Source: Limnanthes douglasii subsp. nivea (lineage: Eukaryota > Streptophyta > Magnoliopsida > Brassicales > Limnanthaceae). Taken from it: 64,000 nt of DNA. The DNA is taken from the NCBI GenBank assembly GCA_036936605.1, contig JAUPFV010000004.1, forward strand, positions 297,208,009 through 297,272,008. Reading direction: 5' to 3'. The notes beneath the pieces are model-generated. The model made no database searches. It was not told where the DNA came from and was given only the letters and a program-made list of their open reading frames with translations. Positions 34,162 to 45,050 of this stretch are shown here, in pieces. The position numbers and the translations under genes were made by a program. The first letter of the stretch is position 1. Every line of letters begins with the position of its first letter.

Positions 34162-37100
34162 TTAAAAGATAGTTGGCATTTTAAGGACTTCAGTTATTAG
34201 ATGTCCCAGCTTCACTTGGTTTTTTCTTGGGATTGGTGGGTTCCTCATCTGGACTCTCTTTGGTCTTTTCATCTTCATCAGTGGTGTCATCCCAACCGCT
34301 GAAATAACCATGCTTATCACCATCAACCATAGTATGGTGGGGAAGGTTTTCGTATTCCACGAATCGTCATAAGTCTCCGAGTGTCCTCTTCGGAAATTTT
34401 TGATGAAAGAGTAGGACCATGTCTCACTTGACCTCAGCATACCTTTCTTTTTGGGAGTCCATCACATTGTTGCTGTATGCATCAATCCTAGCTTGGATTG
34501 TCTTTTCCTGCTCCTTTAGCAAATCATATTTCTCTTGCTTAGCCCGGGACACAGCATCTTCAAGCGATATTTTGTCATTTGTCAGGGTCTGAATGACGTT
34601 GTCTTTGGCCTTCACCTCCTCTTTCGAAGTAGAAAGATTTTTTCTCCAAGTCAGAATACTTGGATTGAAGTTCTGTGACAACCCCCTATGCAGTGACCAG
34701 CTTGGTGGCCAAATCTTCCTTCCCCCTCTTCAATTCTTCATTTTCTCTCTTTAATGACTCAATGCTTTGGTTGGCGGTAAGGAAGTTTTTAGACAAACTC
34801 TCTTTATCAGAGGTGAGTGTGTTGATGATAGCTGATTGATTTCACACCTGCTTCTCCAAGTTGAGCACCGGTTGGATATTTCTCAACAAGGAATGGGTCA
34901 CCATGTCCTTCTCCCCTGAAACAGAAAAAGATTTACCATTGAAAGTGACCATGTTTGAAGATCTTTGGGGGAGGTAAGGGCCAGCAAAGTCATCCTTCTC
35001 AAGGTCTCCAAAGTAAAGACCAATCCTTTGAAGGCCACTAATGTCTACCCCATCGATGTTGATGTCCCCTCCGGCGCCCTCTCTAGTGTGAAAGTCCTCT
35101 CCGGTGTGAAAGTCACTTGGGATTTCCTCTGCTTGAGTTGGGTTTGTTGAGTCGACCGAAGGAAGGGACTCCAGAGGCCGAAGTGCAACTTCATCTCCTT
35201 TTGAGGTTTTCTTCTTCTTAGCCTCTCTATCTCCACCTTATGCTCCTCGTTTTCGATCTATCCTGGTGGCTTTTGGGGGCTTTGGAGATCCAACTGCCTC
35301 TTTGGTGCTCTCGTTTTCTACCACTTGTAGCAAAGCAGCATCAATCCTTCCTTGTTCCTGCTCCTCCAGGTTTTCAGGGACAGTTTCCTCAACATCGCCT
35401 GGGTTGACCTCAGCCACGTCTTGCTTAGCCTTGGCTTTCTTGCCCTTCATTTTGCTTGGGGTTTTAGCTCTGCCCGGCAAGGCTAGATTTCCATCCTTTG
35501 CATCTATCTTCTGAAGAATCACCCCCGGAGGTGGTGGAGTGGTTAATTCCTCCTAAGACAAGTCTCTCAGGTCGGTTGTATTCCAGAGATGGGATCTTAC
35601 CAAGTTGCCTCCAGTAAAACAGTTGTGGAAGTGATTTTCCTATTGTTCAGCAGCCCAAGCATTTAGCTTGGCACAAGTAGTCTGCCCCACCTCTAAGTAG
35701 TCGTTGAACTCCTTCGGCAGCACTACCAAAAAATAAAAGAAGAGAAATTAAACAAACAAACTTATTATAAGAAAAGATAGAAAGATGTAATGAAATATTC
35801 ACATGTACTCCTCCATCTGCTGGTAAGCATGCTTGGATTATCACCAACTTTAATCTTCTTCCCGTTCTCCCAAGCACCACTGATAAACGAAAATTGAGTC
35901 TTCCAGTTCTTCTCCGACTTAAGGAAGTCATCCACCACTTTGTAATTGTCACCCATATTGTAATGGTAGAAGGGGATGACGTGGTTTCTGCAAAGGATGG
36001 CCACGGAAGCAAACTGCTCCATTGGAAGAGGGATTCCGGAGAGCCTGGAGGCCATGATACAGGCCATGAGGGTGAACCAGGCGTTGGGGCTCAGTTGACT
36101 TAGGCAGAGCTTTATCAGATGAAAATATCTGACAATCTCTGGGTCCAAGGAAAACCTAAGCCCCCAATTGAATAACTCTGTGAAGAAAACTGTCTCACTG
36201 AGCGTACAATCCATTGGCGTCTCTGGATCGACCGATATCCTTACTTTAACCTTTTCTGGGATCCCCCACTTCGTCCGCATCTGGCCTAGTTCAGCTGTGT
36301 GAATAAAAGAATAATTAATCTTCTGCATAGCTAGTAGATATTTCACACTCACTTTGTGAAAGCAAGGTACTACTTTTCCAACAAGGCACTCCAGCAGGTC
36401 GGGGTGTTTCAAGCATAGCTTTTCTTTTCCCTTGCTTTTCTTAACAATAGCGGTCTCACTTGTCTGCCCGGAGACATCGGTCTCAAAAGGGGCTTCTTCA
36501 TCACTATCCTCCATTACATCTTCCATTACCATGGAAGGGTTATCAACTGTTTTTAGGAGAGAAGTGCTAGTGGTTGGCTCATTAAGCTGTCCGGATGGCT
36601 GAGCACTGCTTTCTTTTTGTGGTCTGGAATCCGGCTGGGGCTCATATCCGGAGGGTTCGTTTCGAAGGCTTGAACTGGTGGCCTCCGGACCAGACAATTT
36701 GTCCTTAGGAACTTTAATGGGCGCTTCTGGCCCTGAAATTTTGTCTTTGGCCCCAGATTTAGAAGGTACAGATTTTGGAGATTTAGACTGTGGAGCAACA
36801 GCCTGGCCTTTTACTAAGCGGCCTCTTCGTCGAAGGTTTAACTTTTCTGAGGAACGTCAGCATCCGATCCCATGGCTATAAATATAGAGGGTCTCCTAGC
36901 ACTTGTAACTGCTTGCTCTTGTTCAACAATAGGCTCTGATTCCTGGACCGATGAGCCTGAGATGATCGGTGAAAGACTAGGTTGAAATAACCTTCTGGGT
37001 TTAGAGCTTCTGGCAGAAGACGAACCTCGATCAGGCTCTAAGGTTAGTGTTTCAGGTTTGTCAGTAGGAGAGACTGGGAGGCCTGCTGCAATGCGCCGTT

Positions 37101-37182
37101 CTCGTTCGACCCTTTGTGCTTTCTCCAACTCCGACAGATTTACCCACCCACCTTTTACTAGAGCGTTTCTTGTTGTAAGCAT
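34162..37182 (-). pseudogene. Antisense gene (aORF) of element C
   Basis: Starts MLTTRNALVKGGWVNLSELE at 37182. The conserved core is open at 35765-36697 (KWGIPEKVKVRISVDPETPMDC, FNWGLRFSLDPEI, LSPNAWFTLMACIMASRLSG); there is a frameshift between 36700 and 36840. The intron acceptor is recognisable at about 35723 (TTTTTTGGTAG), but the donor has changed (ATGTGA instead of GTAAGT). Exon 2 survives only as pieces (34162-34440, 34424-34681, 35045-35236, 35238-35522) with the Lys-rich block and coiled coil. The frame is broken in many places. Confidence 0.72.
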
Positions 37183-37545
37183 AAACTTACACTAAAATGC
37201 GTTTTTGGAGAAGAAAGGTAAAAGCTCTGAAGATTAGAAGTGAAAAGATGTTGAAGATGGTAAAACAGTGAAAAATGATTTAATTTATACTAAAGAGACA
37301 AACGATGCCTTGAAACCTAGGAGAATTCGAAAAGATAGAGTAATGATTAAAGACGGCGCTGACATCACCAGCATTAATTGAAGAGGTTACTTTTTGAAGT
37401 TAGTGGGAGCCCATTCTAGGAGAAAAACGGCAGGTGAGGCAAATCAGGAAAGGACACGTGTCTCACGATCTTTGGAAAAACCGTTGAGCTTCTGAGAGGT
37501 TTGCTAGTCCGGATAAATCTGTTATACAATTCAAAATCTGTCCGG
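37183..37545 (-). promoter_or_regulatory. Upstream region of the antisense gene, element C
   Basis: TATAAA (37284-37289, minus strand) lies about 100 bases before the ATG, TGACATCA (37360-37367) sits inside GACGGCGCTGACATCA, and the G-box CACGTG is at 37455-37460. These positions match the B and D promoter regions. The region stops abruptly at the collapsed LTR. Confidence 0.55.
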
Positions 37546-38479
37546 AAAAAATTACCCTCAGACTGAAATTATCCTCACCAAATTGGCGACCACAGTGGGA
37601 GGAGAAGGTGCCTGAATCAAGCATTCGAAACCATCAAGGAAAATCAGTTCGGATGGATCCGGACGAGCAGGAAGTGCCACCAGCTTTGGCAGAAGTGGTG
37701 GGAGAAAATGATGAATACACTATCGAGGAGCGAGCTAGACTAAGAATTGAGATAGAAGCCTTGAGGGCTGCTAAAAGGGCAGAATTGGGTGTGAAAGAAA
37801 AGTCAAAAGTGTCAGCAGTTCACCATACTTGACAATGCAAGAGAGCATGAGCCGTCAAAAACCCATGTGAGCACTAAAACGACTCATGCTAGTTCAAAGA
37901 AGTCTCACCAATCTAAACTGGTGGAGAGCTCTGATTCAGACTCAGAATCTTCCAGCAGCTCCTCAAATGAAGACGGAGTCGAAGAATCCATGTCCTCCAG
38001 CAATGATGAAGGCCGTTATAAGAAGAAACAGAAGTTGATTAAAAATACTCAAGAAAAGGGATAGACATGGAAGGTTGAAGAGGCATCTGGGTAAAGGGTT
38101 GTCTCATAGTCATGGCCATGGCCGAAGGCACGTAGACCGATTGCTAATGGATCATTTTTCCTTTCATGATGAGCCAGGTATCTTTGCAACTCCCAACGAA
38201 GATATTGTATTCAGTCGTGGCCACAATTGGAGACCATCTCCATTATCCTCCAAAAGACTGTCTGGAAACCTTCCTAAGAGGTTTGACAGCACAAAGATGG
38301 AAAAATATGATGGTAGTAAAGATCCAGATAACCATCTGGAGCAATTCAAAAAAATTATGATGAACTTTGATGATGATGATAAGCTACTAGCATTCTCTCA
38401 ATCCTTTACGGGGAGTGCTCTGAAGTGGTACAATATTTTACCACAAGGCTGCATCAGGAATTTCGACAGTTTTTTGGTG
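37546..38479 (+). mobile_element. Partial second copy C' (LTR tail, primer-binding site, gag)
   Basis: The last 35 bases of a C-type LTR (37546-37580), the primer-binding site (37584-37601) and a gag start (37653) are nearly identical to the start of element C. Gag is broken by a stop near 37830 and by a frameshift near 38060. The capsid core is present (KMEKYDGSKDPDNHLEQF, LKWYNILPQ) and ends abruptly near 38479 within FDSF. Everything downstream is lost at the junction with the Mutator-like element. Confidence 0.8.
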
Positions 38480-38538
38480 CTCTTGAATAGGAGATTCTAG
38501 AATAAGAGAAGAAATTTTAACCACATATGACATTAGGG

Positions 38539-38579
38539 AATTGCTAAAAAAAATCCAAAACTACTCTGCGAAGTCGCCT
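38539..38579 (+). repeat. Candidate left terminal inverted repeat of the MULE
   Basis: A-rich start followed by TCTGCGAAGTCGCC (38565-38578); the inverted partner is near 57997-58010. Confidence 0.35.
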
Positions 38580-38924
38580 GTTTCTGATTTTCAATATTTA
38601 AAAAAATACCATTCACCAAAAAACCCTTAGAAGTCAAATTAATTACAAATCATGCCATTGAAGAGTCTAGACTAATCCATGAAGTTGCAAACATAATTAC
38701 AAACATCAACCTGAATTCATCTTCTTCAAACTACTAAAAATAGAAACTTAACAACCAACAAAACCCATTTTTTTAAAAACTTCAAAACCTTTATAACATG
38801 ACCGAAAAAGAATCGGAAGCACCTCCCACGCAGAGCAGCATGGTCGCCGAGGAGGTACATTGAATTTCCCTCACTCATTTTTGCGAAAAAAACAGACTTT
38901 TGTAAACAACCCGTTTTTGTTGTT

Positions 38925-39105
38925 CTTCGCCACCCCCTGGCGTGGACAATACAGCCTACGCCAATGCGAAGGCGTTGAACAGCAGTGCCACACCATCTAG
39001 TGGCGTGTGGACCTTGCATACGCCGCACGTGTGGCGTATGATGGGTTCTCTACGCCAGCAGGCGGCGTGGTGATGCTGTTATACGTCATCTCATTGGCGA
39101 AATGG
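38925..39105. repeat. GC-rich CGCCA/TGGCG block 1
   Basis: About ten CGCCA or TGGCG words in both orientations (for example TACGCC, GGCGTATG, CTACGCCAG) within 180 bases, in an otherwise AT-rich setting, upstream of the transposase. Similar blocks lie at 42585-42865 and 57295-57465. Confidence 0.6.
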
Positions 39106-39158
39106 GCTTAACTTATCCGGAATGCCGGTCTAAATGGTTTTTCTACTTCTTACATATT

Positions 39159-41197
39159 GCAGGAGTTGACCCAATGCGATATTTGGATATTTTCAGACTA
39201 CGCTCACTATTTCATCACTCACGACGAGTATAGCTTAGACTCGATGATCGAGTGGGTAAAAAGTACATGGAAGTCATTGAGTTTTTTTTATAAACGTAGC
39301 ATCAAATGAGGTAGGGAAATTGGGGAGAACACCGAGAGTTGATTATCGGTGCGAGCGATCTGAAATTTTTAAGTCGGCCGTTAAAGAGTGCGACCGTAAG
39401 CGTAAGGCTACCGGTAGCAAAAAAATAAATTGCCCATTTCATTTGGTAGGCAATCCAGTAAAAGGAGAAGATGAGTGGGTTCTTAGTGTCCTTTCCTGGA
39501 TGCAAAACCATGAACTGATTAAGTATGCCCAAGGATATTTGCAATGGTCGAAGTTAAAATGGAAGGAAAAAGAGCTCGTTGTTCTTTTGACGGTGAACGG
39601 GACAAGTCTGCGACAAATATTTGGTGCTTTGAAAAAGGCCGATCCGGAGAATGCTTCAAATATCCATCACGTTTACAATCACCGTCAAAGAACGAGGATG
39701 GTTGAAAACGGTGGTCGATCCCAAATGCAATGCTTGTTAGTTAAATTGCAATTGCACAAGTACAAGTATTGGGTACAGACGGGGAATGACGGCTCTAACG
39801 TCATAACCGATTTGTTTTTCGCACATCCGCTTAGTATTGATTTACTACGGACCTTCCCACGCTTGTTAATGATGGATAGCACGTATAAAGTTATTAGTTA
39901 CGGGATGCCTTTGTTCGAAGTAGTCGGGGTAACATCGACTAACAAAATGTTTTGCATGGGTTTCACGTTTCTGGAGGATAATGATTGTGAATTACCTTGT
40001 GTTATCATTACGGGCCGTGAACTAGCCTTGATGAATAGCATTAAAAAAATATTCCCTAGCGCTATTCGCAAGTTATGCGAGTGGCATATCAATAAGAATG
40101 TTAGCGGGAGAACGAAAAAAATGTTTCAAGATGGGAAGGTGGCTAACAATTTTTTGGCAGCTTGGAACGACGTTGTTTCATCCAATACCGTTGAGGTGAT
40201 GAATGAGAGGTTGGCTAAGATGCGGTCGGTGTTTAAAGACCAAGATAAGGCGGTGGATTATATGTTTGACTCGTGGATTACGCTTTATAAAGAGAGGTTT
40301 GTTTACGCTTATATTAACAAAATCATGCATTTCAATAATCACACCTCTAATAGGGCGGAAAGCTCACATGCTACATTGAAAAAATATGTCGGGTCTAGCC
40401 GATTGGATTTCGATGGGTTTTAGGATAAAGTACATGGCTTGTTACCGATGCAACATTCGACCATTAAAGAATCGATATATCTTAGCAAGTGTCGTCTAAT
40501 TCACAAATTTTTAGATTTTAAACCGTTCAAATTTTTACAGGGGTACGTATCACATATTCCATTGGCGATAGTATACGATAATTATGTTGATAAAAGCGAC
40601 GGTGAAAAATCTTTGTATGTTTGCACCGATCTTACGATCCATGGTTTGTCGTGTTCCCACGAACTTGAGGCAATCCAAAGAGTGGACGGTCATTTACCTA
40701 CTCGGATTATAGACGAGCATTGGAAGAGACTAGATATTGTTCCTCGAGTTAAACTCACCGACGAAGAAGAGGTTAAATTTAATCTCGCAAATCTAAATGC
40801 TAAACTTGAAGAGTTTGATGTTTATGAACAAAGTCATTGGCTAAAATAATTTCAACAAATTTTGGATCCGTCGACGACACTCCTTTGTGAACCCCTCGAG
40901 AAGGTTAAAACCTGCGGTAGAACTCCCGGACGTGTTGGAAGACGTGATCGTGGAAGGGGTCAGGGTCGCGTTAAAGGTAGAAAACTCCAACGTGATTATT
41001 CTACGAAAAGGGATCCTTTGTATCACGAATACGGCGAACAAGAAATATTTGAGTCCCACGATAGTGTCGAAACTCCACGAATGGTAACACCCGACGCTAG
41101 TATAGCAACCCCGGTCGGCACTTGCGGTAGCATTTCAAGAACAGTCGCCGCACATAGTCTTAGTAATTCCGGAGCAAAACCGCCAAAACATAAATAA
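39159..41197 (+). pseudogene. Mutator-like transposase
   Basis: Starts after an acceptor-like TTGCAG (39156-39161). The N-terminal zinc-finger-like part is RVDYRCERS, SKKINCPFHL, NHELIKYA (a 1-base slip in a T-run near 39285 shifts the frame). The MULE domain begins at LLMMDSTYK (first catalytic Asp at 39875). The second catalytic Asp of the usual TDREL is Gly here (TGREL, 40013-40015). The conserved LCEWHINKN, HFNNHTSNRAESSHA and SWIM-type zinc motif CTDLTIHGLSCSHE follow. In-frame TAG at 40421-40423 and TAA at 40847-40849 break it; the tail to 41197 is Arg/Gly-rich (GRVGRRDRGRGQGR, STKRDP). Non-functional, but the order of domains is complete. Confidence 0.82.
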
Positions 41198-41340
41198 AAA
41201 AACGGGTTGCATGTGTTGGTTTAGGAACTCCGGATGCGTCGAACAACATTACCGTTATACCGTCATTCTCGGCTAAACCAACCCCGGCGAGATTACCAAA
41301 TGTGCCGGACTCGAGATTTTCAAAAGACATACCTCAATTA

Positions 41341-42270
41341 ATGCGTCCTCTCATAAGCCGAATTACAAATGTTATGCCCTGAAGAGTCCGGAAATATTTG
41401 CCACTCACTGTAGAAACCGGACAGGGGCACTTCGGACAAAAGTCACCCACTGAACCATCCGAACAGGAAAAAAGTAACAAATAACTAATCACCTTTTGAC
41501 TAAGCTAATTGCTAATCTGCTTAATAAACTAATAAGGTTCTTGAACTCGACCCGGTTTCATAAGTTTGACCTGAAAGCCCATATGGCCCATAATTAAGGG
41601 TATAAATATCCAACCACTTTCATTAATGAGAGTAATGAACATTTAATACAACCAGGCAGCTCAAATCTCTCACTACAAAACACTTGAACATTAAATACCT
41701 TCGAAACACCACAAAACACCTCACCAAATTACCCTCAGTAAAAAATAACCCACACCATGCCCGACAGTAATTATGGTTTTAGAGCCATCGCGCATGGTAG
41801 GGTCGGTTACGAAAGTGGATGGCTAATGGTTAGAGAAGCCTTGGTTCACGAGCTAAAGAGCGTTCAGGAGTTTTATAAACGGGTTGCATATTACGACGAT
41901 GAAAGCGAAGTCGATAAGGAGATAAACCGGTTGACTTTTAATAAAGAGAATGCACCTTTCGCAAATTAGATGTCTTTGCCTAGTTGCAGAAAACTATTCG
42001 CGATGTCATTCAATTGTGTTTTCTATTGCCTCGCCCCCGGTGGATGTACGACGTACCTACCGGTGAAAAATGCACCACCGAAAGATGTTTCGTTAAAGGA
42101 GATCGGTGTGACATTCGTCAATAAAAACCATTTTTTTCACGTAAGTAAATAACTTTTAGTTTTCGATGCAGTTAAATCAATTATTTTCTTAACGCGCATT
42201 GATATTCAATGTCAATTTGTAGGTTTATATGGTTAAAGGGTCACCTTTACCGACTATGGATCCAACATAG
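41341..42270 (+). pseudogene. OTU-like cysteine protease, interrupted by a solo LTR
   Basis: Before the LTR the frame reads MRPLISRITNVMP (41341-41379). After the LTR and one copy of TGCCC it continues DSNYGFRAIAHGRVGYESGW. This is the OTU signature DGNCGFR with the catalytic Cys replaced by Tyr (TAT at 41772-41774). A TAG at 41967-41969 sits at a probable Trp (FAN*MSLPSC). The domain goes on with FNCVFYCLAPGGCTTYLP and ends NKNHFFHV, the His-containing motif, before a donor-like GTAAGT; after TTGTAG near 42220 YMVKGSPLPTMDPT completes it. OTU domains are known partners of MULE transposases in plants. The ATG at 41757 is made by the LTR end and is not a real start. Confidence 0.75.
41380..41757 (+). 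repeat. Solo LTR of a C-type Tat element (378 bp)
   Basis: Begins TGAAGAGTCCGG and ends CACACCA, with TATAAATATCC near 41609. It is flanked on both sides by TGCCC (41375-41379 and 41758-41762), a perfect 5-bp target duplication. No internal element sequence remains. This is the expected outcome of recombination between two LTRs. It sits in the OTU reading frame. Confidence 0.92.
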
Positions 42271-43120
42271 ATCTGAACGACAAAAGAAGACACTACTTGT
42301 TGGTCGATCCCCTTGTTAGATAGAATTCGTGTATTTTCAAGACTACAAAATCCCACGCCGACACATTCCATCGAATTCGAGGAACCCATAGTGGACTTGA
42401 CTAAAGATTTTTAGTTGAGTACGTGTTGTAATTTTAAATTTTAAATCGAATTTAGTTTGTGTTTGTTTTCTTTATTTTCTTGTTCTAAACTAACTCCATA
42501 TTGTATTCACCAACCATTAAACTAGTTAAATTAAAGTGAATTTAGGTTTTTCAATTTTTTTTCGAGAAAATTACTGGAGTGGGTCAGTTCGCCAACAGTA
42601 GGCATGGGCATCATACTTCAAACCAACTGGTGAAGTAACGATTGGTGCATACGCCAACAATAGGCGTGAATATAATACATCACGCCAACCGTTGATGTAC
42701 GCGTAGGGTCGTACGCCAAAAGGGTGGCGGACAGACCCAAACCTTGCCTCATTTTGTCAAAAGACAGAGGCGAGGCCAGAAACTCGGCCTATTGCCGCCA
42801 GTGGTTGGTGTGGACACTGATCTGTACGCCATTGGTTGGCGAAATCGCCAGTTTTTTAAAATTTGTTTGAACTAAAAAATATTTAAATTATCGAAGCGTT
42901 TAATTAGGTAAATTATGCATATACTTACATTAATGATGCATTGAATTTAATTAATTAAGTGGAAATAATAAATTAAAGATGTATTTAGTTAACGATCCAT
43001 AAAACAACACTTGAAGGCAATCTTAATCTAAAACAACACACATGCAGGAGTAAGATAGTTGAGACATAGACTACTGGAAACATAAAACTCAAAGGCACAA
43101 TCACAGAAAAAGTTAAATGA
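42271..43120. other. Non-coding part of the MULE with GC-rich CGCCA block 2
   Basis: AT-rich DNA surrounds a block at about 42585-42865 with many CGCCA/GGCG words (GTACGCC, CATACGCCAACA, CACGCCAACC, GGTTGGCG). No coding region was recognised. Confidence 0.55.
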
Positions 43121-43468
43121 TCAGTCGTTGAAATCGTATCCCAAATTGTCATCTGAATCGTCCCCCTCATTCCTTTCCGCAATCCTATCCTCCAGATACG
43201 CCATCATATCCCTACTGATGTAATCTGTTACCGTTATGTTCCAGACCAAAGGTGCTTCTTTCTTAATTTTAGGTGGCATGAATAGCAGAGCACTGAGCGG
43301 TTGGACGAAGAGGTACATGTTTTTGATTTCGTCATGATTTCGCACTTTAACTTCTCCTGCTCCTAACTGCCCATATTTGAAATACATCATACATAGGACA
43401 CGGTCAAAGAACGCATCACTACGATCGTCCCCCATCTCTCGGCGGACAACCCTCACCGCCTTAAGCAT
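43121..43468 (-). CDS. Unknown small protein 1 in the MULE (115 residues or longer)
   Basis: Open frame from ATG 43468; the frame stays open upstream to about 43570 without another in-frame ATG, so a spliced or longer N-terminus is possible. A TATAAA lies at about 43575-43580 on this strand. The protein has LCMMYFKYGQLG near residue 25, an RNHDEIKN block, NITVTDYIS near residue 80 and a very acidic C-terminus (EGDDSDDNLGYD). It is related to the protein at 43972-44286 on the other strand (LC.MYF.YG, H.DE, VTD.I in the same spacing). No known domain recognised. It may be a genuine cargo gene; it has no visible stop. Confidence 0.5.
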   Translation of the reverse strand: MLKAVRVVRREMGDDRSDAFFDRVLCMMYFKYGQLGAGEVKVRNHDEIKNMYLFVQPLSALLFMPPKIKKEAPLVWNITVTDYISRDMMAYLEDRIAERNEGDDSDDNLGYDFND

Positions 43469-43937
43469 ATGGTAGTCTTCATCAGCTGTAAACTCTATCT
43501 GTTCAAGTGGTTGTGTTTTTTTTGTAAGTAGACGTTTGGTTTCTATTATGACACATTGGATCCCATGACACGTTTATATAGTATAGTTACTCTTGGCGGG
43601 AGTTATTCTGTTGGCGGGAATTTTTTTTTCGATGAGAATTGCATTTGGCGGGAGTTTTTTAGTTAATGAGAGGTGGAGGGAATTATTATGTCGGTTGGAG
43701 TTATTGGTGGGTCAAGGTTGAATTTAATCATCTCTACAACTGCACCGAGTAATTTAGGCATTTATCATTATCCTTATATTTCCTCATCCTCACTTTACAT
43801 GTGTCACGTTTTCATTTGTCTAACTAGATTACGCTATCCGAAAACAGATGTTGTATCCACATTAAAGGGAAAAATAGTTGATAAATTAACCAACAAAATG
43901 TGTCCATGGACTGAGTTGGAAAATCAATATTTTGATA

Positions 43938-44286
43938 AAAGAATGAGGGGCGTAAAACGTATTAGGAGGCATTGCTATGCCAGATGTACTTCCTATACGG
44001 AAGGGATGGTGTCCAGCCGCCTAGAATTTTAAGACATGTTGATGAGGTGAGAGTTAGATGGTCAGTCCTAGTCACATTCCGGCTACATCCAGTTTCAGGC
44101 CTCATCGAATTGGAACGTCGTGTTGCGTGTAACCGGTTCAACTGCCAGGTCACAGATTCTATAACAGAGGAACAGCTGGATCAGGTCCGTTCTGACATTA
44201 TTGACATCCAGCTAAAGGAAATGTGCGACTACCAGGATGCGAAAGAAGAAATGAAGCTGATGAAATGGAACTGGCCAGATAGATAA
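43938..44286 (+). pseudogene. Unknown small protein 2 in the MULE, relative of protein 1
   Basis: An open frame at 43966-44286 reads LLCQMYFLYGRDGV, HVDEVRVRWSVLV, ELERRVACNRF, CQVTDSITEEQLDQVRSDI and ends MKWNWPDR. A TAG at 43963-43965 lies exactly where protein 1 has an aromatic residue (FFDRVLC versus (stop)EALLC), and a TAA at 43936-43938 limits it upstream. No ATG start is visible, so the gene is truncated or spliced from upstream. Function unknown. Confidence 0.45.
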
Positions 44287-44296
44287 ATTACGTTCC

Positions 44297-44560
44297 AGTT
44301 TGTTTTTCAGTATGTTTGAGTTCATATTTGAGTTTGAGTTAATATTTCAGTTGGTGTTTGAGTTAATGTTTGAGTTCATGTTTCAGTTTGTTTGAGTTGA
44401 TGTTTCAGTTTAAGTTTGAGTTTAAATTTGAATGTGTTTCAGTTTGTGTTTGAATTTGTGTTTCGTTTTGTGTTTGACTTAATGTTTGAGTTAATGTATG
44501 AGTTCGAGTTTATGCTTCAGATCCAGTTTCACGTTTATAACTCTATTTATGCTTCAGTTT
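44297..44560. repeat. Degenerate GTTTGAGTT / GTTTCAGTT minisatellite
   Basis: About 20 variants of the words TGTTTGAGTT and TGTTTCAGTT follow each other directly after the stop codon of protein 2, with irregular spacing of 10-22 bases. Confidence 0.7.
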
Positions 44561-45050
44561 AATGTACTCAGTTTATGTTAGAACTATAACAAGGTGAAAT
44601 TAAAAAAAACATTAAAAAAACTTAAAGTATCATACAACAAACTCGAACCATCAAAGTTACTAACATCACAACAAAATAACAAACACTAGACCCGCAAAAA
44701 ATCGTAAATGGTATCATATAATCCAAAACATGAAAACCTAACGTCTAAGCTAGTCTCCTAGCAGTAGATACAACATCCTCATACGCCCCAGCCAGACGAT
44801 CAAAATCATGGTCAAACTAACCAACTGTAGGAAACAAGGAGATCTTACGCATACCGGCACACAAATGTCGAATAGCTCATTCCCGATCCTTGTAAACATA
44901 GTCATCGAGCGAGTAGATTGTAGTATTGATGAGGTCGAACCAGCTAATCCTTCTATGGAGCATAAGGTAATCTAGTGTAGCATACGAATCCATCTCCTCT
45001 CTTATCAAGTCTCCCTAAATATGTCATCTAGAAGGCAATACTGCCAAACC
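44561..45050 (-). pseudogene. Downstream remnant of the PMD gene, left of element D
   Basis: With element D and one AAACC removed, the minus-strand PMD gene at 55587-57136 continues here. The reading frame soon meets TAG (about 45030) in this part, and no conserved motif could be fixed further on. It is assigned by continuity across the target duplication only. Confidence 0.4.

Larger units (their letters stand above)
27602..37545 (+). mobile_element. Tat-type Ty3/gypsy element C, old and decayed
   Basis: 5' LTR, primer-binding site, gag-protease, in-frame UAG, pol, hairpin cassette and an antisense gene appear in the same order as in D, but every frame carries several stops or indels. The 3' LTR is absent: at 37545 the upstream region of the antisense gene is joined straight to the last 35 bases of an LTR, followed by a second copy of primer-binding site and gag (C'). 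C belongs to a sub-family distinct from A, B and D (different Gag start, LTR 376 bp, related to the solo LTR at 41380). Confidence 0.85.

Noticed and set aside
41757..41759. ATG as start of an OTU protein
   Set aside because: Formed by the last base of a solo LTR and the target duplication; the true frame continues upstream of the LTR.
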